From positions 9,164,501 to 9,228,500 of the forward strand of contig NC_063275.1 of the NCBI RefSeq assembly GCF_910591885.1: 64,000 nucleotides of DNA, read 5' to 3'. The DNA is from Bombus terrestris (Eukaryota; Arthropoda; Insecta; Hymenoptera; Apidae). Of this stretch, positions 50,101 to 60,745 are shown piece by piece (positions within the stretch are counted from its first letter, which is position 1; each line of letters opens with the position of its first letter). The position numbers and the translations under genes are program-made. Under the pieces are notes generated by a model. It saw only the letters and a list, made by a program, of their open reading frames with translations. It made no database searches and had not been told where the DNA came from.

Positions 50101-51326
50101 TTCCTCGAAAAAGTGATAAAAGTGATTTTAGAAGTTAGAGGATATGACGTAATAATAATAAAGAAAACATCTTTTAACGGTTCGATCAACAGTTCAATCT
50201 ACAGTTTTTATCTCTTAATGGTTTGAATTTTTTTTGTACGAGGAATAATTTCTTGTAATATATTGATAAAGATGTATTTATAAAAGTAAATAAATTAATT
50301 ATGGATGTAATTTTAGGTAAAAATATTCAAGTCCAATAGACTTATCTTCATTTTAAATGAATTATTTAAAACTGTGGAAACTTCCAGGATGATCTAATAA
50401 AATTAATCTTCTTTATATATACATACATACAATATGTATATAATTTAGGAGAAAGAAATATCCATTTAGTTAACGATTTTGTATCTTTTTAGCGTAGAAC
50501 GTGACTATTCGTATCTATCCGAGTTGGAAAAGTTTCTCAGATAAGAAAAATTAGTTTTGCATAGATCGTACTTTTCACAATTTTTCTAATGCTTGAATGC
50601 TTCAACTGCAAATTTTTTATATGTTCATAAGAGTAATACGATTACAGCATATTATTGCGTTAACCCAATGTTAATTAATATTAATAAAAGCTAATAAGAA
50701 ACATTGTACATTTTTCAATTGGAATATTTAGTAATTAACTATATATATATAATTAATTATATTGTCATTTATAATCGTTTAACTCCATAAACTCGAATTA
50801 GATAAATCAGAAATAAAAAGTAGGAATAATATTGCTCTGAGCGTTCCGCTGTTGCAATTGATTTTACCTGGAACAGTTTAGCTCCATTACGCGAGGGAAA
50901 TGGCATAAGAATACGAGAACATACGAAGCTTTTACTATATCCTTATCTAAAGCGTACCATCAATCTCTACTTCTCCAACAGCTTAGCGCGATGTATTAAT
51001 CATAATTTCAGATTTAACGTTTGGAGAACACTTTCTTACTTGAATTGCACTTAAACTGTTCGAGGAGTAGGCTTTAAATTATATCAACGTAAATTGCTGC
51101 TGTACCGTGAGTTTACTACACGACTAACCACTTTCATTGTGACTCCACTGGAGTATTAGGATATTATCAAGAAACCGTGCAGTTTAGATCTTTAATGCTT
51201 GATATCGATCTTTATATTCCGTATTAGATTATACAACGCGTTTCGAGATAATCATTTTCTATAGGAGCTTAGAAACCTCTGCTTAACCGATATTTTTAAT
51301 GTTCCAAAGGTAGAAACGTTATTTCT
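41152..51326. other. Long AT-rich stretch without recognised genes
   Basis: About 10 kb with no supported exon. GC-richer noncoding islands occur at about 41515-41560, 45560-45970 (including GTCCCATTTCTCAAACATTA and a CCGCCCCGCTGG patch) and 49400-49560. The short open frames in this stretch are A/T-driven and give no recognisable domains. It may be intergenic or a large intron. Confidence 0.45.
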
Positions 51327-51330
51327 TTAA

Positions 51331-52154
51331 CAGGTTGACTGCCACGCGTGTTTTCAAAGAAATCTCCGTCAGGCCACGCGTGCAGCAGTACCAAGCCTTC
51401 TCTGCTAGGTGCTCCCATTGATATTTTAGTAATGCGAGTCGCTCATGCGGTGGTCTCAAGAATGATCTTTCGTTTCGTTTGTTCGCAACATTAAAACTAC
51501 TAGCTGCTGTTGAATATAACGAAGGAAAGTGTGGTATAGATTATTCCGACCAAATGGTTTCTTATGCCACCACAATTAGAAAAGGAATCAAATGGTACAG
51601 AAAACTTGGCATTCGACTCCTTCTGGGAATTTCTGTTGTAAACGCTTTGACGGTTTATAAAATTGCAACAAGGAAGAATATAAATATTAGAATATTTAGA
51701 CAATTATTAGTTGCAAAACTATTAGGGTTGTCTGAAAATACAAAAATCTCTGTCTTTGACGGAGTCGGCATAATATCGCCGTTCGGAAAAATGATTCCGG
51801 AAGAAACACCAGATGCGCATGCAAACTATGTTATGTAAATAAAAGACGTCGAATGGACCGAACAAAGGCACAAGAGAATTTGAAGAAAACAACAACTTAT
51901 TGTCCAAATTGTCCCGACCAACCTCAGCTATGTATAGAATGCTTTAAAGTTTTACATTCTAAATAATTTTTTAATAAACCATTTTCGTATTACTTTTATA
52001 ACAATTCAACAGTTTTATTATTATGGAATATCTTTTCAAATACCTACGACGATCCTTCGTAAGTAGTCGAATAAGCGATATCCGAATATGGGTTACGTGG
52101 CCCGACCAGAAATTTTGCTGACACCCGAATACGGGTGTCGTGGCAGTCAACGTG
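51331..52154 (+). mobile_element. piggyBac-like element, deletion derivative
   Basis: The element is flanked by TTAA on both sides (51327-51330 and 52155-52158), the signature target of piggyBac insertion. Its ends match as inverted repeats: CAGGTTGACTGCCACG on the left and, minus strand, CACGTTGACTGCCACG on the right. Extra sub-terminal copies of CCACGCGTG occur at 51342-51350 and about 51373-51381. At 824 bp it is much shorter than an autonomous piggyBac (about 2-2.5 kb); only the end of the transposase gene remains. Confidence 0.92.
51479..51966 (+). pseudogene. piggyBac transposase C-terminal remnant
   Basis: The first open segment (51479-51838, 119 codons) contains GIDYSDQMVSYATTIRKGIK and WYRKLGIRLLLGISVVNALT, typical of the last part of the DDE_Tnp_1_7 catalytic domain in insect piggyBac-derived transposases. 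The cysteine-rich terminal domain follows in a different frame, about 51841-51966, with TTTYCPNCPDQPQLCIEC and ending VLHSK. The offset of the two segments shows a frameshift near 51838. The N-terminal domain and most catalytic residues are absent, so no active enzyme is possible. The ATG at 51479 is not a biological start. Confidence 0.9.
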
Positions 52155-52158
52155 TTAA

Positions 52159-52700
52159 AACATTGTTATTGAAATCTTTCCTGATTAACATTAGGATCTA
52201 CCAATCTACAATATTTAAATAAATATTAGCTCATTCCATGAGTAATATCGTGTTTTCATATCTAATTTCATAGAATGTTAAAACATAAGAAATGCTACTA
52301 TGTATATATAATAACATAGGTGATTTTAGTAACAGTTACATAATGAAAATAAATGGATGTATGAAATCATGTTTTCATTTTAATAAAAATCAACATTAAT
52401 TTAGTCGAAAACAATTCTATAGTTTTAGTAATTGTAAGAATAAAAATATTGGAATGCGCCCTTTTGGCGGATTCGGTAGTTCTATTGTTAAAAAACATAA
52501 GATAATAGAGAAGTATTTATTTTCTTGCAACTTTTGTTGTTGGTTATATTCCTATTTTATTTCAATGTATTGTTCTCAAAAACAGGATATTATAGTTTAG
52601 CGTTAACATAGTCTCGTAGGAAGTAACGAATCTTTTATATCATGGAACAGCATTTTATATAGCGCTAAATCTGTTGAATCTCAATCCTTACGCACGAACG
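52159..52700. other. AT-rich spacer
   Basis: Nothing recognised between the piggyBac copy and the next MITE. Confidence 0.5.
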
Positions 52701-53132
52701 TTGGCCCTTTTGCACAATCATCTTGGATTAGTATCATTAGTGAAATTTTACAAGGTACAAGTTTTAAATTATCAATTGTTTTACGTAATAAATCAAAATT
52801 TGATAAAAAAGAAAATTAGGTAAAATAAATTGTAATAAAATTTTACAAATTACAAAATCATTCGATTATTTTATTTCATTATTTTTATTTTTATATGCGA
52901 GAATTAGTGAAATTGTAAAATTATAAAAAAGAAATCTAGCCTATAAATTTTACAAGTCAATTCTACGAATGGTAAATCATTCGATTATTCTATGTAAGAA
53001 AGTATATATTTGATTCATATTTCATAATTAATAAAATTGTAAAATTAGGAGAAACAAGTGCGTAACGTAAATCTTGTCGCTTATCAATTCACTAATATCG
53101 TTAATCAGTAGATCATTATGCAAAGGGGTCCA
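52701..53132. mobile_element. MITE, TTGGCCCTTTTGCA family, copy B
   Basis: The left end is TTGGCCCTTTTGCACAATCA. The right end on the minus strand is TTGGACCCCTTTGCATAATG, so the termini are inverted repeats of 20 or more bases. The 432-bp interior repeats ATTACAAAATCATTCGATTA twice (about 52850 and 52975), which suggests an internal duplication compared with the 278-bp copy A. Confidence 0.65.
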
Positions 53133-55085
53133 AGAATGGAAAGAAGTTACGCTAACAGAATATAAAATGCATCACGTAAAAAAAATAGATATTTTATGTT
53201 GTAAATCCATGTAAAAAATTAAAAACTTTCTGTTTTTATATTAATATACAGATTCTCTTTCACGAATGAATTGATATAAATGTATACGAAGGAGGTTGTG
53301 ACGGGTCACGATAATTATCGTTTAAGAAGCAATCACGATGAACGTTTCGTCAAAACAGACAGTCCTTGGAAGAACACAACTGGAAGAATATAGACGAAAG
53401 ATGGAAACATTCCCTTAGTATCAGAGTGACAACGGGAAAAAATTTCCAATGGACGGCCCGATTGCCTGTTTCAATGTCAGTAGTAATCTTTTATTTATAT
53501 TCTTTCGATGCCGGTATCAGACATGGCGCTCTTTTACTGCCCTTTAGCCCGATTTCTGTCAACGATTGGACAATATTTACACAAAATGTTCCAGATTCTT
53601 TCAAACAAAATTTGTCAATATATTCTATGAATACAAATAAGAAACAAATGTTCTAGATATAATTAGGTCGTTTGGAGCTCCAACGATAAGTTATAACTGA
53701 ATGTTTATGAAATTTATGAAAATCGTAAGGGTGTAACAATACACAAATTACAGATAACGTGTAAAAATAAATATGTACTACATGTATAAATAAGTGAATA
53801 TATACTATCGTGTTATCCAGGCGCTTAGGTAGACTTATGATAGCTATATAATAGTATATGAATTTTTTAGTATACAAATTTTAATTGCAATTTAATTATT
53901 AGGGGAAATACTTATCAGCACCTTATGGAAGCAAATTTAAATTCTGTTCAAAAAGTTACTAATAACATATACTTTTTGTAACAATTAATTTACGATTGAA
54001 TTGTGTTTACACACTGTCAGGAAGAATATCGATAATTTTTGTGTAGTAGAAGAAACAGTATCAAAATGCACTTCGAAGAATAGCAAAATTAAATTTATCT
54101 CTATCAGTTTTAATTTTATTTACACATATCCACAGAATATACTGACAAAGTTTAGCCAAAGGATGATATGTAGAAGCAGAAACTTAAAATATATAAAGAT
54201 CTCTGTTAGTGCCTAGATAGTGATAGTAGCCATATTACTTTGGTGTTAACATTTGTTGCTAAAGATGGAGAAACAGATTTGTTTCTGTGAAACTGTAGAT
54301 TTCATCATCCGATTATATAAAATGTAGCTGCAATGATGGAATAATCGATCATGAGATAATTTTTTGTGCAAAAAGTAAATCGAAAACATGTAGAATGAAA
54401 CTTTGTCCTATAGTATTTCCTTTCCGAGAACATTGATTTTAAAAAATCATTAAATAAAAATATACTTATTTAAGAATTGATAAAATGTTTCTGTCTTTAT
54501 AGATATTAGGAACATTAGTAGAAATTACAAAATAGAAATAGTACCTATACATCGTACTTTGTCTATAATTCGTAACAGATTTATATCGGCATGATGTATA
54601 GATCTATATACATACGTAGTATATAGAGAAAGATAGTAATTCACATAAGATACATTTTTAGATATTTTATTCATTTATTAATTTATTCGAGACCAGAATT
54701 CCTAATATTATTCCTTTTTCCAAATGCAGTTTTTGTTTCTATTTCGTCGACCATGTTGAACGAATCAGAATCTTAGGAAAACCAAGCTAAAGATAAATAA
54801 GTTCAAACTATGTTTTTGATTTATTTTTGTAAGAGAAATCATCTCAATATCTTTATAGTAGCGTCATTGCAGTTACACTCTATACGTACTTTTCATATAG
54901 CTATAAATAAATATGAAACAGACATAATAGGCATAATTACACGTTAAAACAATGACGTAAATGAGGTAATAGTAATTGTTGAACAATTACCGGAGGTATT
55001 CGAGAATCATTTAACGAAGATTGCAAAACATCGATATTCGAACATTATAAGAGGATGGATAATAGCACTGTTACAAATATACATA
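53133..55085. other. AT-rich noncoding DNA
   Basis: No coding exon or repeat boundary is supported. The open frame at 53366-53656 resembles no protein I know and lacks splice context. Confidence 0.45.
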
Positions 55086-55645
55086 CAGTAGAACCTCTGA
55101 TATCCAAATTTTGGTATTAATTGTAGCATATGCATATATAATGCTGGTGAAAACGAGTTTTAATCAATGAATTTTAACGACTAAAGCTTGAAATATTAAA
55201 AGTACTCTTGAAGATAGTGATTAATATTAACGAAATTAATTATTGATATTATATATGAGACTAACCAGTTGATGTAATCTGAATATGAATATCTTATCAT
55301 AATGGAACACACGAGAATGTTGAAAACTTTATATAAATTAGTTGCCAAAGAAATTAAGTAGACGTTTTCCAATCCTTTAATCTGCAATAAGGTTGATATA
55401 ATCCCATAAAATGTATAACAAAAAATATTCTTGAGAAATGTATAGATTAATCGTCAAAAATATCAGGTTATACCAAATTCATCAATCTTCAAGTAAAAAA
55501 TGCCATATATTGAACTATATTTACATGTTCAATCTATTGTTATTATTCTTTTATAGTATAACACGTACACGTGAACATTTTCTTCTCCGAATAGAGAAGA
55601 ATTCATCTTCTTGTCTTTTAAATTTAATTAACAAAGGTTCTACTG
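55086..55645. mobile_element. Non-autonomous pogo-like element
   Basis: The left terminus CAGTAGAACCTCTGATATCC and the minus-strand right terminus CAGTAGAACCTTTGTTAATT are inverted repeats preceded on both sides by TA (55084-55085 and 55646-55647). CAGTAGAACC with a following TATCC resembles pogo/Tigger/Fot1-type ends, where CAGT(A/G)GAACCYCG-TTATCCG is common. The 560-bp interior shows no transposase. It lies about 280 bases beyond the GPCR stop codon and may form part of that gene's 3' untranslated region. Confidence 0.75.
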
Positions 55646-55926
55646 TACCAATTCAAAGTTTGTAAAACAGTCCTCCCCACTTAACAAATTGTATTAAAGC
55701 GCATTAAAACAATCTACACAAATAAATTACATAAATAAAGTACACGCGTTCGACGTACTAATTCTCAACAGTACAACCAAAGGGTAACTTAAACCATCGC
55801 AGTAATTGGAAGCATCTCGATGAGGAGCAGAAATGGAAAAATGTTTTCTATTGGACGGCGATCAATTGTATCGACGAGGACACAGGTTGTTCCAAATATT
55901 CCGATCATGATGCGCGATGTTGAAAT
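55646..55926 (-). other. Probable 3' untranslated sequence of the GPCR gene
   Basis: This is moderately complex sequence between the GPCR stop and the pogo-like element. No perfect AATAAA is visible on the minus strand in it, so the transcript may end inside or beyond the transposon. Confidence 0.35.
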
Positions 55927-56587
55927 TTAGAGCTCATAAACGTCACGTCCGTTAGGTCTACCCGCAGGAGGGCGACAGGTACCCGGACTAGCATAGGAAT
56001 GGATAATGTGTACCCTGAGGCGTACATCGCTGGCACTTCGGCCACCATCCCCTCGTGTTCTCCTTGAGAAACTCACCGTAGTCTTGCAGCAGCAGTAATG
56101 GAAAAGCTTGACGTAGGCGCTGCGAAAATGCCGGTCTGCCACACAGTAGAGTAAATTGTTGAAGCAGGATTTCGAAAGAGCAAACCAGGCCAAATTGTAA
56201 AAAACACGAGCGCTTATCGGTCGGAAGGAGTTAACGCAGACAACGATACCGAACGGTAGCCAGAATATCACGAACATCACGCAGCTGTACATGTTTGCCT
56301 TGGTCAGTTCGTAGTCCCAGGAGAAAGCGACCGGTGGCTTATAGGAACCCCGGGTAGCGTGTCGGACTCGAATCACCAGCTTTACGTACAGGAAGGTGGT
56401 CATTAGAGTTGGCAAACCTACTAAAACCGTAGCCCCGATTATTTGTTCCATGGCTATCCCACTGAATCGGCGACGGCAGAAGTCCGGTCCTACGTCCAAC
56501 GATGATTGCAGAACTACCGTCATTACAGATATCAGCCAGACGCTGATGATGGTCACTGTTACACGGCTTGATGTCAATACGGCATAC
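55927..56587 (-). CDS. Rhodopsin-class GPCR, last coding exon (TM4 to C-terminus)
   Basis: A TTGCAG acceptor at 56588-56593 opens an exon whose first base completes an Arg codon, followed by YAVLTSSRVT. This is a phase-2 intron inside the DRY motif, a position used by many class A receptor genes. About 219 residues follow. TM4 is VTVTIISVWLISVMTVVL. The second extracellular loop has a Cys in GPDFC. TM5 has LPTLMTTFLY, placing Pro5.50 and Tyr5.58 correctly. The third intracellular loop is short, TM6 has FVIFWLPFG, and TM7 has SCFNNLLYC. Helix 8 is followed by a CCC palmitoylation-type cluster (HYCCCK) and a tail of about 50 residues ending RDVYEL. TM7 carries NNLLY where NPxxY is usual. Ligand is unknown. 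I cannot name a specific orphan receptor with confidence. The exons for TM1-TM3 are not found in the remaining window. Confidence 0.88.
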
Positions 56588-57183
56588 CTGCAAGTATCAT
56601 GCGTGTGAAATAAAAGTCTTGACAATAATTTTCTTTGAAAAAATATTTTAATCGTTGGAATAAATATCCTGATAGCGATAGAGGTTCCCATTTCACATGT
56701 ATCTAAATGCAGCCTATCTACACATGTGTGGATGTATCCGTGGTTCAATTTGTATAATTTTTAATATACGTACACTTTTGTATTAACGTATCCATACTTT
56801 AATTCATAAAATCTGTTAGTCGTATCAACAACATCAAAATAAACGTGTATATTAAATTGCTACGTAAATTCTGTAGTCCTCCTCGTTTATATAAGGAACC
56901 TGTTTCACAATGAATATGATACTGTTATAGACATATGTAAGTGTATGGTTCGTGTTTTTAGAGCTTACAAAAGATATGAATAATGTATTTTCATTAATCT
57001 CCTTTTAACCAAGAACTTTTTTATAGTAACAGATTTTCATCTTCCTCGAGCATTATGAAACAATTTAGATGGAAAAAATTGAACATAATAATTTAGAATG
57101 TAAAATAGAGTCAGCGTATTTTTTTAATGATAAATCTGAAGATGTTTATAAAAGAAATATAATGCATTATTCACATATAGTGG
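56588..57183. other. Intron of the GPCR gene, AT-rich
   Basis: This is sequence upstream of the last exon on the minus strand. No exon ending in an Asp-Arg codon pair with a donor site was found here or further right in the window. Confidence 0.4.
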
Positions 57184-57882
57184 CTTACGAAAGTATCCTG
57201 ACACTTACCACAGAAATTTTTTATGGATATATTATTCAATGTATGATATACAAACATTTTAAAATTTCATTACGCAGCTGTCATACTTATAGTGATAAAA
57301 TCTGAAACAAATCCGAAAGTATATATAGAAGTTACAGGATATTTATTACAAATAGACAACTAATAAAACATTGATATATATGATATATATATATATCATA
57401 CATGATATATATATATCATATATACAATACATGATATATATATATATATGAATAATGGTTTTAAATATATGGTAATTATTTATATATGAAGGTATACCTG
57501 GCTGATTTTAATGTCTTTGAAATATGTTGTCAAGGTCAACCTTGCGGTGGACGAATATTAGTCTAACCTAACGTATAATTCATTGATTTATCTTACCTTA
57601 TTTATACTAAATATGATTAACATCATAAATTAATTGGGTTTAGGTTTGGCCATATAAAAATGCGGTCAGCTATCTGCCAAAAAGAAGTGGATACTAAATT
57701 TAATTGAAGTTTTTTTTAATAGAAGAGTTATTCCAAATCATGATCATGACGATATATTTCAAGATCATAAAAATTGGTGAGGTATGCTCTCGTGTAAATA
57801 ATTACCAAACATATACTTGGTACTAAAGATGGTCTCAGTAACGTATTTTACTAATATAATTAATAATTAACTGTTCAAATAC
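57184..57882. mobile_element. Tc1-like foldback family member, rearranged
   Basis: The left half starts at about 57184 (GCTTACGAAAGTATCCTGAC) and continues to ACAGGATATTTATTACAAAT at about 57330-57353. Sequence resembling the opposite terminus (CTGTTCAAATACTTTG) is at about 57868-57883, with a further family fragment (CTTGCAATAAATATTTTGTA) at about 57912-57933. Between the parts lies a TA-rich microsatellite (57373-57449) and unrelated DNA, so the copy is disrupted. Confidence 0.4.
57373..57449 (+). repeat. Palindromic ATAT/CATG microsatellite
   Basis: Runs of (AT)n are separated by TCATACATG or similar, giving repeated self-complementary CATGATATATATAT units. Confidence 0.85.
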
Positions 57883-57949
57883 TTTGTTGATTTTTGTAAA
57901 GTGTTGATGCTTGCAATAAATATTTTGTAACTTTTACGTACACTTCCGT

Positions 57950-59607
57950 TCAGAGGTATTTAGTTCCATTCACGATAAATCGACTTATTGTTAGGTGATA
58001 AGGGAAAGGAAAATTTTTCATTTCTACAAGATAACTATCTAAAACAGATAATAAAGGTTTGAAGTAAAAACTTGCAAACGTTATAACTTGCAAAAATTAT
58101 AGAAAGATAATGAGTTAAAGCATCGATCTTATAATATCCTAATTTAAATTTCATTATGATACTTCTGTGGTAAGTTGGATAGAAAATTCCGATTGATATT
58201 TGCACCTCAGAAGTCTGCCTACAATCCAAATTCAATTTATAGATTTATTTACAGCATTAAAAAGTTAATAACATAAATATCCAAAATTAATTGGAACAGT
58301 TATCGAAAGACGTGATGAATATGAATGAGAATGCTTAATTTAATTATATCGTATGTGTACATATAACTGATGAGGTTATTGTAATATTGATATATATATA
58401 TTTTTTATAGTGTAAGATTTCAAATAAAATAATAATGTTTAGAGGTTTTAGTATTTTCCTAAGAATTTTTTAGGTTTACCTAATTTCTTATAAGTGTCTT
58501 AACACTTATGGTCGGTGATATGTATTATCAGGTTTATTTCTTTTATTGGCATAGTCGTAATAATCGTGTTTCGTTATAGAACTACAGAAATCAAAATGTT
58601 TCATATAACATGCTCGATACAAAAGTAAATAAAACAAATAATAATAATTTACTCTGGTGAAACTCATGCATCAACCTGCTGCCAATATAATCTTAATTTT
58701 GCATCACAAACTATTCCAGTAAATGTACTTACACATATACTTCAGTATTCATGTAATAAAAGTTATACAAATTAAAATAAGGATATATTAATATGTGTAC
58801 ACGAATATGTTAACATATCATTTTAATCATGTTTAAAGTCATAATTTCTGTCTAATACTGTTTTGTATTTATGAAACGTTCAACTATTTCTTGATCAAAG
58901 AAATAGTTATTAAAAAAAAAAATATCGATGAAAATTAATGGATCTTAGGTACACGCAAATTTGAGACAAGAATGCACAGAGCATTATCGTGGAATTTGAG
59001 ATACACCGAAATATGCGTGGAATCTCAAGTATTCCACAGATCGACTAAGGATAAAGTCGTTATCTAATGCAAGAGCTTTGAGTCTTCACACACATTGCAG
59101 TAGATAGGGGTTCCGGAACTCTGTCAGCTACGAATTTCACGCTGTTAAACTACGGGAACGTGCCATAGAATGTGAAATTAGGAACTCAATCGTGACATTG
59201 GTAGGGAACTGCAAAGCAGATCCACATCAAAGTCAAAGTGTCAAAAGAGATCCGAGGCATAGCACTGGTGGAAATAGCTTTCTATCCGGGCGTAACTTGA
59301 CTGTGACCGAATCCATTTGTCGCTTCGATTGCTGTATGGACGATGATGAAATATCATGCCATTTTGTCACTAATTTCCATGTGCAAATTGTCCGTCTACG
59401 CAAAGTGTCTTTCGTGTAACGGAACAAGTGACTCCTTTTGGAAATAGGTATTACAAATACAGATGGGTTTTCATTATGTGTAGAATGTGCAGAATCTTAA
59501 TAATTATGGTGATTTATGTTAACAATAAATGTTGAAATTTTTATATTTTTAAAATTGCTATTTGAATGCTGAATTAATTCTTATAACTTCGTAAATACTT
59601 CCCTATC
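57950..59607. other. Noncoding DNA with a GC-richer segment
   Basis: About 58940-59440 is more complex and GC-richer than its surroundings and has short open frames on both strands without recognisable domains. It may be an exon of untranslated RNA or a conserved noncoding element. The remainder is AT-rich. Confidence 0.35.
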
Positions 59608-59671
59608 TACAATGACTCACGAAGGTCTTTGGATACTTGTCATAGGAAATTTTTCTGAACAGATATATATA
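59608..59671. mobile_element. Tc1-like foldback fragment cut by an LTR insertion
   Basis: CAATGACTCACGAAGGTCTT and the following ACTTGTCATAGGAAATTTTT match the left terminus of the dispersed family. The match stops at the AT run where the LTR-like element begins at 59672. Confidence 0.45.
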
Positions 59672-60522
59672 TGTCGGATTGAAGTCAGGATTAAGGAGAG
59701 GGACGTTTAATGAATTTTCATTAGGGTTGGCCATTGCCGTGATACGATGAAGAGTTTATTAGCACAGACTTATTAACAAGATTAGGCACTCGTAGCACTA
59801 GTGATAATGATCTTAGGTTCGAAACGAATCCGCGGTCCACGGGACTCTTTTATTCTTTACTCGTAGGCAACGCCTAGGTGGTACTCTCAGTTAGCCCGCG
59901 AAGTAAGCACTCTATCGAAATGATACCTTAGTCGATGAAATCGTACTCGAAGCTCTCACGGTGACACTGTCTAGGAAAAACTGCCCCACTCTCTAGCGGC
60001 ACCAGGTCTTTTATATTCGTGGAGACAAGTCTTCGTTCAGAGAGCGAGGGAAATTGCCGTTGTTGTTAATTGGTCAGTCTTTGGAAGTGTCCTTCACGGA
60101 AAAGACTGTTTGCCTATTTTCGTTAATCAAGGTTTAAGGTTTATGACGGGTCGATGTTTTGCGAATATGTCTCGACAACCGGCAATCGACCTACCCATGG
60201 AATAGAGTCTGCTTATGACGAGCCATGAGACAGAAATCATTAGTGTGCTTACTGTCGAGTGCCATTACAACTATTTCTTTTTATGGAGGGCTATAGACTT
60301 TTTCATGACTTTGTTAGAAAAATGTTCGTCCCTTGACCGCGGCTACGTTCGGTGACTGGTTGTCACCTCGAACCCAAACTCATTCTCATAGATTGCAGGC
60401 AATTACAATCGGGCTGAAGGACGGTGATTGTTTAACTACGGCTATGGTGGAATCCAAACTACAATATTAGGGGTTTTTCCCCGGTTTCAACGGAAGGCTC
60501 CGGTGTCTCTCCATCTCCGACA
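59672..60522. mobile_element. LTR-like element (solo LTR), TGTCGG...CCGACA
   Basis: The 851-bp unit begins TGTCGGATTGAAGTC and ends CATCTCCGACA, so its ends form a short inverted repeat of the TG...CA type expected of LTRs. Both flanks are TATA runs, compatible with a 4- to 6-bp TATA(TA) target duplication, though the run makes this ambiguous. It is markedly GC-richer than the surroundings and has no long open frame. A second, diverged copy starts immediately after it at 60531. Confidence 0.65.
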
Positions 60523-60530
60523 TATATATA

Positions 60531-60745
60531 TGTCGGGTTTGACGTTAGGTTCATGAATGTGTAACGAATCTTCATTCGGACTAGCCATCGTTGTACAATA
60601 GAAATTACATTTACCGGTATAAATATTGATTTTTACAAAGTTTGACAAATAACCATGGTGATTAAACACTCGAAATGTTAGTGACAATATTCTTAGGTTC
60701 AATAACGAATCCACGGTCAACGGGGTAACTCTTTCTTAAACGTAG
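60531..60745. mobile_element. Partial diverged copy of the same LTR-like family
   Basis: It starts TGTCGGGTTTGACGTTAGG directly after the TATATATA that follows the first copy. It aligns with the first 180-200 bases of that copy in blocks, for example TTCTTAGGTTCAATAACGAA against TCTTAGGTTCGAAACGAA, and CACGGTCAACGGGG against CGCGGTCCACGGG. Similarity ends near 60745. It has extra AT-rich insertions relative to the first copy. Confidence 0.55.

Noticed and set aside
53366..53656. Open frame of 96 codons
   Set aside because: No similarity to a known domain, A/T-driven codon use in its second half and no exon boundaries.
59192..59427. Open frames on both strands as possible upstream GPCR exons
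   Set aside because: Neither encodes transmembrane-like stretches or ends in an Asp-Arg pair followed by a donor, which the missing exon before the DRY split must have.
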